64,000 nt of DNA, taken from the NCBI GenBank assembly GCA_022495995.1, contig JAFEMH010002082.1:186001-250000 (forward strand), read 5' to 3'. Below, one piece after another: positions 43,024 through 54,741 of the stretch (positions are counted from its first letter, which is position 1; each line of letters begins with the position of its first letter). Position numbers and translations under genes: made by a program. This DNA comes from Adenophora triphylla var. japonica. Lineage: Eukaryota > Streptophyta > Magnoliopsida > Asterales > Campanulaceae. The notes below the pieces were generated by a model that was not told where the DNA came from, did not search any database, and saw nothing but the letters and a program-made list of their open reading frames with translations.

Positions 43024-44505
43024 TCACAGATGCATATATGGTTTGAACAATAGGCCTTGATAGTTTACCAAATCGCCCATCGTGTTGCAGCTATGGTCGA
43101 ACCATCTCTTAGCCAGCAGCGACATCGAATCATAGGATGAACCACCTTTGCTCAAAGTGTGGGCCGCACTCTCCTCGACCACCTTCGCTCTAGCCCTCAT
43201 TTCGGTACAGTTTATTATCTTTGTCACCATTTTTTCTATCTCCGATCTGGTAACCAAGCCCTTTGATGGCTCTGTTGCTCGCATAGACACCCCGATCTCG
43301 TTCTCCAATATTGCTGCCGTAATGTTTTGGTCCGCAAATAGTGGCCATGCTATTATTGGCACTCCGTTAACTAAGCTCTCGAGTGTTGAATTCCACCCGC
43401 AGTGGGATAAAAATCCTCCCACTGACGGGTGGGCAAGGATCTCGGCTTGTGGGGCCCAATTTGGGATCAACAAGCCTTTATCATTGGTCCTGCTTGAAAA
43501 CCCACGTGGCAAGTACCATGTGTCACCGTCTGTATCCAAGCCGTTGGATCCGTATTGTGAGAGATAGTCACACTCAGCGGTTTGGGTGGGCGGACGTACC
43601 ACCCAAACAAATCTTTGTTGGCTCAGCTCCAACCCCCAAGCCAGCTCGTGCAGCTGTTGAGCCGATAAATTTCCGGCACTCCCAAATGAGATGTACAAAA
43701 CCGATTCAGCCGGTTGTTTGTGTAACCAATCCAAAACCTTACTTTCAGATCTGGATGGCGACAACGGCTCTGCCGATCTAATCATCGGACCGATAGGGTA
43801 AACCGGGACCCGATTAGTGACCGATTTCAGCTCTTCATTTTCCCTCAAAGCCTTTATAGTTTTCGGCTCAAGCTCGTCCCAAGTGTTTGTTAAAATGCCA
43901 TCAGCCTTAGCCATTTGAGACCCTATACACACGAAATCATCGTAACCATCACACTCCGGGTCTTGAAGCACATCAAAAAGGTCGTCAAACCGAACCGGTT
44001 CACAACCCGGTATTTTAGCAGAATTTTCTTTAGACGGGACATTTGGTCCCCTCTTTTTAAGACTAGGTGAGTAAATACTCAAAGCAGTTGCACGTGCATT
44101 CATGGGGACGTAAACGTACTTCCCCATGTTGAACTCACGTGCAAGCGCGAGGCACTCAGTGGAAAAGTACTCTACTATTAGGACAGATGGAGGTGGGTCC
44201 AATCTTGACACAGCGGACCGCATGTGGGGCATGGAGAGGGTCATCATGACTTTGAGTATGGTGAGAATGCTAGCGGTGGAAGGGTCGGCGATTTGAACCG
44301 AGATATCTACGGGCGGGAGGGGAATGATTTGGAGTTCATTGTCTAGTAAGGATTGTGAAGAGAGAGGAAGGTCGTTACCGACGGATAGGATGGTGACACG
44401 GAAGCCAAGACAAGTTACGAGGTGCTTTCCGAGCTCGGTGACCGGAATCAAATGGCCTTTTCCGGGACTTGAAAGTAGGACAATGTGAAGTTTTGTGGTT
44501 GCCAT
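43024..44505 (-). CDS. UGT72: UDP-glycosyltransferase, UGT72 family, single exon
   Basis: An intact 493-aa intronless gene of normal length for family 1 plant UGTs. These cytosolic enzymes transfer sugar from UDP-sugar to small acceptors; UGT72 members act on monolignols, phenolic aldehydes and hydroquinone-type phenols. The N-terminus SSPGKGHLIP contains the catalytic histidine (H18). The 44-residue PSPG donor-binding box spans W350 to Q393 (WAPQ ... HCGWNS ... FADQ), with final Gln favouring glucose. VVRPPTQ (302-308) and the overall pattern point to UGT72. Where the family usually has the partner aspartate (V-D-L-F-G-T), this protein has E112 (VEYFST). The start at 44505 is favoured by family N-terminus and a TATA box about 60 bp upstream. 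It is the only intact conventional gene here. The acceptor cannot be deduced. Confidence 0.95.
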   Translation of the reverse strand: MATTKLHIVLLSSPGKGHLIPVTELGKHLVTCLGFRVTILSVGNDLPLSSQSLLDNELQIIPLPPVDISVQIADPSTASILTILKVMMTLSMPHMRSAVSRLDPPPSVLIVEYFSTECLALAREFNMGKYVYVPMNARATALSIYSPSLKKRGPNVPSKENSAKIPGCEPVRFDDLFDVLQDPECDGYDDFVCIGSQMAKADGILTNTWDELEPKTIKALRENEELKSVTNRVPVYPIGPMIRSAEPLSPSRSESKVLDWLHKQPAESVLYISFGSAGNLSAQQLHELAWGLELSQQRFVWVVRPPTQTAECDYLSQYGSNGLDTDGDTWYLPRGFSSRTNDKGLLIPNWAPQAEILAHPSVGGFLSHCGWNSTLESLVNGVPIIAWPLFADQNITAAILENEIGVSMRATEPSKGLVTRSEIEKMVTKIINCTEMRARAKVVEESAAHTLSKGGSSYDSMSLLAKRWFDHSCNTMGDLVNYQGLLFKPYMHL

Positions 44506-44560
44506 TTCTAGAGATAAGTTATAGAAGTATGATAGTTATAGTTACATGCAGCAAGTAATG

Positions 44561-44574
44561 GACTGTATTTATAG
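44561..44574 (-). promoter_or_regulatory. UGT72 promoter TATA box
   Basis: The minus strand reads CTATAAATACAGTC, about 56-70 bp upstream of the start codon at 44505. This spacing leaves a short leader of about 30 bp, normal for a plant gene. Confidence 0.7.
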
Positions 44575-44713
44575 ACAAGGTGGACAAAAAAAGAAGGAGA
44601 TGGAAGAAGAAAGAAAAAAAAAAAAGGAAGTTGACATTTTGATTTATTTTTTAGCGTTTACTTTAGTTATTTTTTAAATATAGTATTTGAGAGTTATAAT
44701 TAACCTTAGGAAC

Positions 44714-45010
44714 TTAACTAGGTGTAATTTTAACTGTTGCTCCCCCTCCCACACTCAATTCGTTTGAGGATGAGATATCAATTGAGGCAGAAATATCTGT
44801 TGAGGTTGGTTGAAGGGAAATCTTCATGGCTGTCTTCCTTTGCTTTATTGGTTTATGGTCAACCGGTGGTATACTCCAACGCAACCGATTTTCTTGACCG
44901 GTTATTTTTAGGCTCTCTACAGATTTTTTCTCCTTTGGTTTCATCGGTTTCTTCTTTTTTGGCTATACCGATTCTATGTCAGTAGTGACATCACCAATAT
45001 CGATTTCTAT
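44714..45010 (-). other. Small open stretch, unidentified
   Basis: A 76-codon minus-strand frame (44944-44714) has a basic N-terminal part (MKPKEKKSVESLK) and a Ser/Thr/Ile-rich part. ACCGGTT-type words recur, as in the unidentified repeat protein at 38.1-39.7 kb, so it may be another fragment of that repeat. No family recognised. Confidence 0.25.
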
Positions 45011-47195
45011 AGCTTCAAAAACATCAGTTAATTTAAACCCTAATTTAACTAAACTCCTACACGCGTAACGAGCAATCTGTGAATAGCATGTTGAACTCGA
45101 TACACGAGTCTTAAAAATTTGGTCATTTTAGAAAATAGTTTCAAATTTGAGTAATTTTGGGATTTATATTTTTTAAATGGAATTATTTGAGAAAAAATTA
45201 TCCTTGCATGGTTATAGTTAATTAATTTTACCACTATGATTATAGATAATTAATTTGACTTTGATAAAGCTTAAAATAATGTCAATTGGCATCCTCTTAG
45301 AGATCCTTTAAATTTTTAGGTATTGGTTTTAACTTTTAAGCAGTTTGTGATTTTTTTAATTTTTTCCCCCATAGATTTCAACTAAACAGATGGGGACGAG
45401 AATTGGTATCTCACACTTATCTACCGAAAAATGAGGGGTGTCATTTTAACAAGACCTTGTCATCTCAAAAAGAGTTCATTAGCGCAATTTGTGAAAATAA
45501 CTTTTTAATTGAAAGGCGGGGAACTGCTTTTCCGAGGAGCAGTCCCTCCCTCGCCTTATCGCTTATCTATGCGGCCTGATTTGTTCAATCAGACTAAGAG
45601 ACCCTCTTTGTTATACGTCGTTCCGTTTCCTTTCGATGACACCGTTATCTCCAAGGGCATCTCAAAACTGCCAACTAGGGTGAGCCATATGTTTAGCTCG
45701 CTTAAGTTGAACTTAAGTTGAACGTAAGAAAATAATGAAAGAAAAAAACAAATATCAAGATATTATATAGTTATGAAAAATGGACCCCTTAATTAATTAA
45801 AAATTATATGTTAAATATTCATATGGTGTGACAGAGTGTTTTAGATTTAGTAAATAATTGTCTTAACAATATTTTAATTAATAATGGTCTTAACTTGTAT
45901 GATTCGCATCACATCTATTACTAGTAATGCTTCATTAAATGGTGAGTAAGGTGGCATTTGATTTTTTTAATTGTTAATCGATGAAATCTGATTTTACGTC
46001 TAAATTAATAAGAGGTAGTTTCTGAACATTGATTTCTAAAATACTTAAACTGTTTGAATATTCATCTGAATTCATATCTGAAATTAATGTTACAACATTT
46101 AATGGAGTAAAGAGATGAGATAAATATTTATTGATCTAGTGTTTGGATTGTATATTTTTGAAATTATGAGTTTATAAATGAGGTATATATGAAAAAAATC
46201 AATTAAAAGGAAATAAGTGATAGTTTTACATCTGAAAATTAATTAAAAAAAAAGAGGCATTCAGATATAAATGCAGAAAAAAAAACAAACAAACAGTCTG
46301 AATTTTATTATATCTGATGCACTAACCCATTTAGATATGAATAATAACTGAAAATGAAAAACAAATTAGACCTAATATAATATAATGTAGACAAGTGATG
46401 TCGTCGATCGATATGAAATGAAATATCTACTAATGAAATACTTCCTCCCTCCGTTCTAATAATTCTCCACAAAATTCAAAAGTTCAACGTAAATTTGAGA
46501 GTTGTTAAAAGTACAAGCAACCCTCAAAATTATATATGCCAAAACGTTTGCAATGCAAACATCATTCGATAATAAAAACAATTTAAAGACAAACCAACTT
46601 CAGTAATCATCGTCACGTTGTAACCGCATATCATCCCATACACATACACAGGCTGATTCTCTTGTGCCAATCTTTCGATGAATACTCATTCTTACAATAT
46701 CTTCACTTGCGCAGATGCCCCTCCAAGACAAACTTGACACTGCCTTACATCGGCATTCAAAAAGTCCATACATGAAAAAGATTTCGATTTTAGCACATTG
46801 TGGCGGATCTAAACCCCCCGAAACAATCTAAAATATTCCTTAAAATATCCCTTAAAATTTGATCACATGTGTTGCACGTATGGGCATATGTGGTTCGGTT
46901 CAAATCGCGGTTTGAGATCGAATCGAACCAAACTATGCGATTTGATTTGATTTTCAAGTATGAATAGTTCGATTCGGTTCGATCTCAAATTTTGATAAAT
47001 CATATGATTCAGCTTGGTTTGAGGCCTGACCCTCTCATAACAAACCAAACCAAACAAAACGAAACTGCGGTTTAAAAATTAATCACCGACGTCCTTAATA
47101 AATTATGCCTAAAGCATATACTCGTAAGTGGAGTTAAATATTTCGTCCCTTATCTAATATCTGTTGATCTTTTTTTGGTTTACGTTCTAAAACTA
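45011..47195. other. AT-rich intergenic DNA
   Basis: Mostly low-complexity A/T sequence. A frame at 45509-45721 (with PSPYRLSMRPDLFNQTKRP) is compositionally exon-like but I cannot identify it. Half of a Stowaway-like terminus (CTCCCTCCGTTCTAATAAT) is at about 46444 without a visible partner. From 46880 to 47070 there are several GGTTCGGTTC/GAATCGAACC words in inverted arrangement. Confidence 0.35.
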
Positions 47196-47197
47196 TA

Positions 47198-47485
47198 CTC
47201 CCTCTGTCTCACGTAAATGCAGATTTATTTCTATTTTAGTCCGTTCCACGTAAATGTGGACTGTCCAAAATGAAAACAAATTTTCACTATTCTACCCACT
47301 CATTCTCTCTCCTACTTCACTTTTATACTCACAACATTCTCTTTCTTAACTATTATTCTCACTCATTCTCTCTCCTATTTAATTTTTCATACTCACAAAC
47401 ATCTCCTCCACTTATTTCTCTTTCCTACTTTTTCTTAATTTTCACACCCAAAAAATTGGTTTGCATTTACGTGAAACGGAAAGAG
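47198..47485. mobile_element. Stowaway-like MITE (288 bp)
   Basis: It begins CTCCCTCTGTCTCACGTAAA and ends with the inverted TTTACGTGAAACGGAAAGAG, flanked by TA (47196-47197 and 47486-47487). The interior repeats CACTCATTCTCTCTCCTA twice. The short plus-strand frame across it is not a gene. Confidence 0.82.
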
Positions 47486-47487
47486 TA

Positions 47488-48227
47488 TTTTTTTTTCTTT
47501 TTCATCCTTGACCTTACTATCTATTTGTGATGTGTACTATCCACTCAAAGAGAGCAGCAAATATCTCATTGAATTCGAGGCTTTTTCAGTCTGACTATAA
47601 CTCTGTTGGATTTTTATAGTAGATTAATTATAATTTATAAAAATACATTTTATAATATATGAAAAAAATATAAAAAATAAATTACATCTGTTATTGCATA
47701 AAATTATATTTAATAGTAAACAAAATTCAATTTGATAAGACTGACTCCAAATCCATATCTCATCACTAATATCTATGATATTAGTGACCTAATCAGATAA
47801 CTAATATCTTTGATATTAATAATTAATAAATAAAAAAAAACAGTTGATTATAGACTTGCCCTTTTTTTATAATTTCTAAACGGCCAAATATTAGTGGCAC
47901 TACTAATAGCCAATCAAATTTATTTTTGTTTTAATATATCCTAATGAATCATTTATAAATTATAAGTTGAATTATGCACGAAATCTAATTGGAAGGATCC
48001 ATTCTCCATTTTTCTAATCTATCTCATTAATTTATCGTTTTCCATATAATTATTATAACAATAAAGTTTTAAAAATAAAATAAAAATAAAACGGAATAAG
48101 TAAATATGTAATATAAAATAAAATTCAAATATACAATTATTCCGAAAGCATATACTCGCAAGTGGAGTATAAAAATAAATTGCAAAAATTTAAAAATATA
48201 ATTAAATTTATTAATGAACGGAATAAA
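47488..48227. other. AT-rich intergenic DNA
   Basis: No coding sequence or RNA gene seen. A 23-bp phrase close to AAGCATATACTCG-AAGTGGAGT at about 48147 repeats one at about 47112, on the other side of the MITE. Confidence 0.35.
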
Positions 48228-49217
48228 AGTAACAGGTCAGCCCAACGTGTAAAGCCCAACCTTCCAAACATCGCAGAGACACAATTACTAAATAGGTCAA
48301 TCCAATTACTACGGCCCCAGCGACCCAACATTACGGATCAGTCGACCTATCTCATTGTCAGACTATCCTTGGTCCCGACCTAGCTTTATACGACATACGA
48401 TCATTTACTTGGGCAATCTCTGCCTGACAAAGGCACTAAGTCAGGTCGACCTCGAATACTCAGGCGACCTCGACCAAACAAACATGTGCGTCTATCCACA
48501 ACCCAATCTGTAACCGTCTCGTACAATCACGAAGACGATTACACATGCATTGTCTCCACGATTTAAGAGATTCATTACGATCCTACATAAATACCAGACT
48601 ACATCCAACATAAAAAGGTAATGTCTTCTTGGCTATTTTGAGATTACGTCGTTTTCATACAGTTTATATTCTCATATAACTCAACATCTCATCATCACGC
48701 CGGAGGGTGCTAGCCGAAGACCACCCCGGCTAGTCGTTTGTTCGTGGTTTCATGTTTAAGTTGCTGGAGATCAACCTATTGCTGGACTAAGGCTGATCTG
48801 CATCTTTTTCTGCGTTATCAGTTTGGTTCCATTGCCGAAAAACGATCACACTAGACCTTGAAACTTCGCGTAGTCATAAACATGGTCTCAGACGGACATA
48901 CTGCAACTGCCTCCACTGAGCCACTACGTGAGAATATTGGGGGAAACATTGATGTGGGCACGGGGAGTCATACTGCTAACTTACCTCCTCCTCCACAGGG
49001 GCACCCCACTAGGAGGGCCACTCGTTCCAACATCATGGCCGATGGAATGGGGCTGCAAGATAGGAGGAGAGAGAAGAGGCTCATACCTAATCAAGCGGTG
49101 AGCCAGCAAGCTAAGAGAATCCACATAGGTCGACCAGCTGCAGGCGACATTGCAGGTCCCTCAGCTTCACACTTTGGTAGGAAGGAGATCTTACGGGCTA
49201 GACTGCTATAGAGTTTA
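48228..49217 (+). mobile_element. Element F: gypsy 5' end (LTR part, primer site, gag start)
   Basis: A GC-richer block from about 48228 ends at 48821 as an LTR. It is followed by TTTGGTTCCATTGCCGAAAA (48822-48841), a decayed version of the tRNA-Asp-type primer site TGGCGCCGTTGCCGGGGA with mostly C-to-T/G-to-A changes. The 48700-48750 sequence (CGCCGGAGGG...CCCCGGCTAG) resembles the end of such LTRs. The left LTR boundary is uncertain. It is cut on the right by copia sequence at 49218. Confidence 0.6.
48882..49211 (+). pseudogene. Element F gag N-terminal fragment
   Basis: 109 codons from ATG 48882 to a stop at 49209. The peptide has a Thr/Ala-rich start, LPPPPQGHPTRRATRSN and RRREKRLIPNQ, resembling the N-terminal linker of plant gypsy gag. 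No capsid fold or zinc knuckle remains. The position about 40 bp after a primer site supports gag. Confidence 0.5.
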
Positions 49218-51236
49218 TGTTGGTGTAATGCCCTAAGCGTTTAGTTATGTTTGACTTATAACTTAATACCCTTATGTAATCATCTTTTCCTTTAATTATA
49301 GAGAATGTTTATTTGATTTATTATATGTTTTGCATGTTTATTATAATAACCTGCGTTCCTAGTTATTGTGAATAACTAGTATAAGTTAGTAATGGATAAT
49401 CATAGAGATGATTATATGCATGTAATGCACATTACACTTATGGATACTTGTTAGAGAACAAAGTACTGGACATGACATACCTATGAGATTTATGACATGG
49501 TCTATGGTCATATATTTCATGATTAAATCTCATGATAGTCGTGTCATTAGAATCTTTTATACCTGAGATTATCATCGTCTTCCACATGATGAACGTTGTG
49601 TTTGATGTAGTCAAACACTATCTTTAATAGGATAGCAATAAGGATTATGTTGACACAATTGGTTTCTTGTAGGGAAGAATGATAAGTCAAGATGGAATTT
49701 GTCCCTCTCTTTGAGAGAGATGTTAAATCAAAATTAAGTGAAATATGGATCTTAGCCCATTATGATTATATGATACATGCTTGTATTTGAAGGTGTATAA
49801 TTTAGTGTGAGTATTTATGAAATACATTATTTACTTTTAGATGGTAAATGCATTATACTTATATGTTTTATTGTTTGTATATCTTATTGTAGTAATGGCA
49901 ACTCACAATAATCAACCACCGTCAGTGCGATCCGTCCTTGAGAAGGACAAGCTCGAAGAGAACGGTAAAAACTATTCTGATTAGATCAGATGCCTAAGAA
50001 TTGTTCTAAGGCAAGAAAAGAAACTGTACGTTCTTGACGAACCCATTCCACCTCAACCTGCTGCCAATGCTGCAAGGGCAGATAAGGATGCACATAAGAA
50101 ACATGTTGATGATTCTAATGATGTTGCATGCCTTATGCTTTCCACCATGTGTAAGGCTCTTCAGAAGGACCTTGAACACAAGGAATCTTCTTTTGATCTA
50201 GCATAGCGCTTAAATGAAATGTTCCATGTGCAAGCTAGGCAAGAGAGGTATGATGTGGTGAAAGCCCTGAATGCATGCAAGATGCAAGATTCAAGAGGGG
50301 CAGTCGGTTGGCACTCATGTTCTTAAGATTAAAGGACATATTGGGCGTCTAGAATGGCTTGGAAATCCGATGAGTTTGGAACTCGATACGGATATGATAT
50401 TGAATTCATTGCCTGAAAGTTATGGTCATTTCATTATGCACTATCACATGAGTGGCATGGATAAAAATCTCTTAGAATTGCATGCGATGTTTAAGACTGC
50501 AGAGAAGAATATCAAGAAGCCTGGAACAGCAAATCTGTTAATGGTTAGCAAAGGTAAAGGGTTCAAAAAGAAAGACAAAGATAAAGCAATTATTGCTAAA
50601 CGTAAGGCAAAAGTTGCCAATGCCGGAGAGGCAACACCCAAAGTGTCTCAAAAGGATGCAATTTGCCACCATTGTCAAGAGGTTGGTCATTGGAAGCCTA
50701 ATTTCAAGGGTTATAAGAAAGGCCTAAAGGCGAAGAAGGGCAATACGATTGCTACTGATTCAGGTATCTATGTGATAGATACTTTCCTTTCTATTTCTAG
50801 TTCATGGGTATTCGATACCATATGTGAATCTCACATTTGTTCAGATGTGCAGGGACTAAGGAATAGAAAGCTACTCAAAGAAGGTGAAGTGGACCTACTT
50901 GTGGGGAATGGAGCAAGAGTTGCTACATTAGCCGTAGGAACATATGAGGTAACTTTACCTAGCAGACTAGTACTTGTTTTGAACAATTGTTATTACGTTT
51001 CGGATTTGAGTAGGAATATTATTTCTGTTTCTTGTTTGGATAATGAAGGTTTTAGTTTTTTTTATTGAGAATAAGAAATTTTCTATTTATTTAAATGATA
51101 TGCTCTATTGTATTTCAAAATTCATTTAATGGCCTTTATATTCTTGATGTTGAGAAACAAAATGATGTTGAAGATATTTATCATGTAAACAAGAAATCTA
51201 AATCGAATGACGTGAACCACACGTTCATGTGGCATT
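49218..51236 (+). mobile_element. Element K: copia 5' part (LTR and gag), truncated
   Basis: A TGTTGGTGTAATGCCC start at 49218 looks like a copia LTR start. The LTR's end and primer site are not clear before gag at 49895. gag ends near 51067, followed by scraps of protease-region sequence. The element is then cut at 51237 by a CACTA terminus. No pol or 3' LTR. Confidence 0.65.
49895..51067 (+). pseudogene. Element K copia gag (decayed)
   Basis: ATG 49895 opens SVLEKDKLEENGKNYSD, a common copia gag start. An in-frame TAG follows at once (49982), another TAG near 50204, and a frameshift near 50275. The remaining frame (50283-51068) keeps the gag helices, one knuckle remnant CHHCQEVGHWKPNF (the fourth position Cys is replaced by Phe), and the beginning of protease (WVFDTICESHIC in place of the usual D-T/S-G). 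Non-functional. Confidence 0.78.
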
Positions 51237-51640
51237 CACTACAAGAAACATTACTATTAGGGTCGGCCCGTCACCGTCCCTAAAAATCAATTTGCCGTCC
51301 TTAATAGTTTTTAGATCGGCCTTAAGGACGGGAATTTGGGGTCCGGAATAACAGGCGACTCTAAAACTCTGGGACCCCCGTCACCGTCCCCAATAAAGTA
51401 TTAAAGACGGCATGCTGTGGTCCTTAAAATTAATATGGTGGGAATATTTTGGAGCCAATTTTTTTTTGGGACGAGTTAATAGGGTCGGACTTGCCGTCCC
51501 CAATTTTAATTTAGCGCCAATAAATTTTTTTCCGGGAAATTATTAGGGACATGCGTCGCCGACCCTAATGTAATTTTGCGCCAAAATATAATTTTGGAGG
51601 GAAAGATTTTAGATCGGCTTTCAACGACCCAAACAAGCTT
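51237..51640 (+). mobile_element. CACTA transposon left terminus with subterminal repeats
   Basis: CACTACAAGAAA at 51237 is the classical terminal inverted repeat of plant CACTA (En/Spm) transposons. Behind it, GTC-rich words related to CCGTCCCTAA/TTAGGGACGG repeat in both orientations to about 51640, as expected of subterminal transposase sites. No matching right end (TTTCTTGTAGTG) was found before 54000. It is inserted in element K. Confidence 0.75.
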
Positions 51641-52917
51641 GTATCCCAAAATATAAATCTTAATCATCAATATTAACTACTCCATTCGTCTCAAAATGAA
51701 TTGAATGTTCATTCTTTTTTCAAATTTACTCATTATCAAAAGCAAATTTGAAATGTTTTTGAACATTTATCTTGGGACGGAGGGACTAACACAATAACCA
51801 TAATCAATTCAACGAGGTACTTATAATGAGAACTAAACAAATAATCCAAAGTTAATCAGCTACATCATTCAAATATAGGTCTTTGCCCAAAAAAAAAAAA
51901 AATAGATCCTGTAGAACTACTCAATTTTCCGTTAAAAATACTCCAATCTAAATAATTAAGACTCCAACTAGTTCAAATAATCCAGATTGCATACTATTGA
52001 AAAAATTGCCTCCCCTAGAAGTTTGTTCCTTGATAACATTGTTGCAATAAAATCCACGTGTCCTTTCTATTGAATGAAACCTGAAAAAAAAAAAAAAGTG
52101 CAACACAAAGTATAGAAATTAGCTTTACACGATCAAATGCCATGAGACATGCTTCTATGTGCATTTAGTCGACCTCCAAAAACTTCCACGAGTCCCAAGG
52201 CTTAAGAAGCACCAAAGAATGACGCGTCAAAGAGGGACGGCCCAAACATCTCGGAAGTCATTAGGATTTTGAACATTCAAGTAAAACAACAGACTAAGTG
52301 TTCATCCTCAATGTACATACAATTCATAAAAAAGATAGAAATCATCAAATAACCAATCAACGAAATCAGGTACCATTTTTATTTTATTTTTAAGGTAAAA
52401 GCTGAAAAAAAAATCACGAAGAAAGCTCACTAAACTATAAGTTTAGAACAGTGAGCTTATAATATGTTCTTGAATTCTACCAACACTTCTCATGAAGGCA
52501 CTAACAAACAAACTTCACCACTTAAGAGGACTGCCCTGCTACCTTTATATATGGTTAAAAACATATGAACATTACACCATTAAAGGACAGCGGATTTGGT
52601 AGACATGCCGAGTTTTATCAATTTCAGATGCATTCAGAGCACCAACATTGCAGGGCCAAACTAGACACATCTATAGAGCAAAAAACCATCATGAGGACCT
52701 CAGAATCGCCCTTGCCAATGATAGGGAAACATAATCAGTGTGAATCGACTGTTGAACATATAGGGTATATTTTGTCATACTCCTCATTTTACAATGACCA
52801 CTAAGCTACCATGAAAGGAAAGGCCGGACCCACAACTAAGCTACATGCTGAATGGCAAATAGAAGCAATTTTTCTTCCATAGATTCCAGATAAGCGAGAC
52901 TACAGGAGGTAACGTAC
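51641..52917. other. Non-coding DNA between CACTA end and BRIZ-like exons
   Basis: AT-rich sequence with poly-A runs (51889-51901, 52085-52098), a small MITE (51680-51786) and no convincing exon. It may be interior of the CACTA element or intron and 3' flank of the BRIZ-like fragment. Confidence 0.35.
51680..51786. mobile_element. Short Stowaway-like MITE (about 107 bp)
   Basis: CTCCATTCGTCTCAAAATGA at the left pairs imperfectly with the right end (TTATCTTGGGACGGAGGGAC). TGAATGTTCA and TTGAACATTT lie inside as further complementary arms. TA dinucleotides flank both sides. Confidence 0.65.
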
Positions 52918-53911
52918 CTTTCTTGAATCTTCTCTATAATGCCTTCCCATATATCTTTGTTTCTCAAAAGATTCTCATTGATCTACAGGTTTAAAATGGG
53001 AAAAAGAAAAAGGTCAAAGATGTTGAGAAAGAAAATCGTAGAAAACTCTGAAAATGTTCTATCTACTACTCAAAAAAAGGAAATTAAAAAGTAAAAATTT
53101 TACTCTCAAGAAACCAAAAGAGAGAAAACTTAGGCAATTACATCATCTAGAAATTTCTTCTCTTTAACACCTTTATCCAGCTTGGCTTGCATCTTTTGCA
53201 ATTTGGAATTCTGACTCAGAGCATTCTTGATAGCTTCAGACATTTCCCTCTCAGTCTCTTCATCAGCTTCTTGAAGTAAAGACTCAAAATACTATGAAAA
53301 CAGAGGAGGTTGTTACTATGATTGCGTACAAAGTCATATCCTTCTATAAGTCTTTTCACATTGCATCTATATGATAAGGAGTAGCAGAAAATAAGAATAA
53401 CTCAAAAGTTTTTTAAGTTGCCTATACATCAGTTCTACTTGTTAAATACTCCATACTTGAAAAAGAGAAAACAATACTGAGAACAGAATCCCAATTCAGG
53501 TGTCTACGACAATCAAGGAATAGACTTACAATTTTTTGGTTCTCAAGTTGCATAGTGAGGAGCTCATTGTACTCGCTTACAATCTGCAGAAAATATAAGA
53601 ATGAGTAACTGAAGTTTACTGCTGACAATCACTTGGATCAAAATAAAGAGAGATAAAACAATACAGCTTCAACTCTGCTGTTCAAAAGAGCCTCGTTAAA
53701 TCCAGAATCTACGCATTCACAACTGCCACAACCACCATCACTATGGGAACAAAAGTGATTCAGCTCAACCAACTTCCCATCAGTTTTAGATTGAATTAAA
53801 CGGTGAACATATTTGTGTCCAACATAATCCCATACACGTTTTGTTTCCAGTTCAAGAGAGTAGCAGTGTTTTGTTTCTTTCCAGTGGTGTATGGCATGCC
53901 CTTCTTTATGC
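52918..53911 (-). pseudogene. BRAP2/BRIZ-type E3 ligase gene fragment (four exons)
   Basis: Minus-strand exons 53911-53665, 53583-53530, 53291-53142 and 52982-52918 join in frame with GT-AG borders. They encode the end of a ZnF-UBP domain (GHAIHHWKETKHCYSLELET, then VWDYVGHKYVHRL) followed by VSEYNELLTMQLENQ and coiled-coil sequence with FLDD-INENLLRN. This is the C-terminal half of plant BRAP2 RING ZnF-UBP proteins (BRIZ1/BRIZ2), ubiquitin ligases known for a role in seed germination. The N-terminal BRAP2 and RING parts are absent: upstream intron sequence is cut by a copia LTR at 53971. Downstream exons are also not seen. It has no stop within the four exons, so it is a recent fragment or a broken gene; it may have been carried by the CACTA element. 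Confidence 0.8.
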
Positions 53912-53970
53912 CTACACAAAAGTTACCTAGTTCAATAATTAAGAATACGATGATGATTGCTACTAGATAC

Positions 53971-54741
53971 TGTTGGAATATTTGATATATGTGGGTATGG
54001 AAGTCCATAGATCTATGACATGGTTGTGTTGTTGGTTTTGGACTGAATTTGGCAAGGGAAAAACGCGTCTGAGTTTCTGCCAAGTAGGGCGACCGCGCTC
54101 ATGTCAAGGGCGGCCGCGCTTGGTTGTCTCAAACTCACCAAAACTTTCTGGAGACTAGCGCGGTCGCGCATGCCTCGAGGGCGGCCGTGCTGGTGTCGAA
54201 TCTGGTGTTTTTCCTGGGCCGAATTGGAGCAGGTTTTTAGGTTTGATTAAGCCTAAAACCTAATTTGCACCACATGTATAAATACTCCTTTCCTCCAGCC
54301 GTTTTTGACACATGAAATAATGAAGAGAAACACAATTCTCTTGCTTTAATTCATTGCTAAATTACTCCTAGTTCATAGAGATTTGTTCGTGAGATTCAAG
54401 GCGACTGAGATAGGACCGCCGGTGATTACCTACCTGTGTGCTGCTTTGTGGTACGTAATCCGTGATCGTTTTATCCTCGGAGAAATTTGACTGTACCTGA
54501 GTTGCACCAATTGGGGGCAATATTTTCTCTTAGGACAGTCTTCCTAAGGCGACTCGATCAAAATCACGATAAGTTTTCTAATCGTTTGTTTTATTTGTTT
54601 CTGTTTGTTTTCCTGATCATGTTCCATTGCTTTCGGTTTTGCTATTGGTTTAATTGGTACGTTCTTGACTTGATCAATAAATCCCCTACTGTTGATTAAA
54701 TTGTTTATTTAATCTGTGGTGCAATAATTTGATTTCCAACA
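53971..54741 (+). repeat. Element G 5' LTR (771 bp)
   Basis: Perfect 8-bp inverted ends TGTTGGAA/TTCCAACA. TATA-like ATGTATAAATACTCC is at about 54272. Two GC-rich units (GCGACCGCGCTC and GGCGGCCGCGCTT at 54088-54120, related again at 54160-54195) lie upstream of the TATA box. The sequence right after the LTR is GTCTAAGAGAAAA, not the usual TGGTATCAGAGC primer site. Confidence 0.82.

Noticed and set aside
43148..43781. Plus-strand frames of 132-139 codons
   Set aside because: They are the opposite strand of the UGT72 coding sequence.
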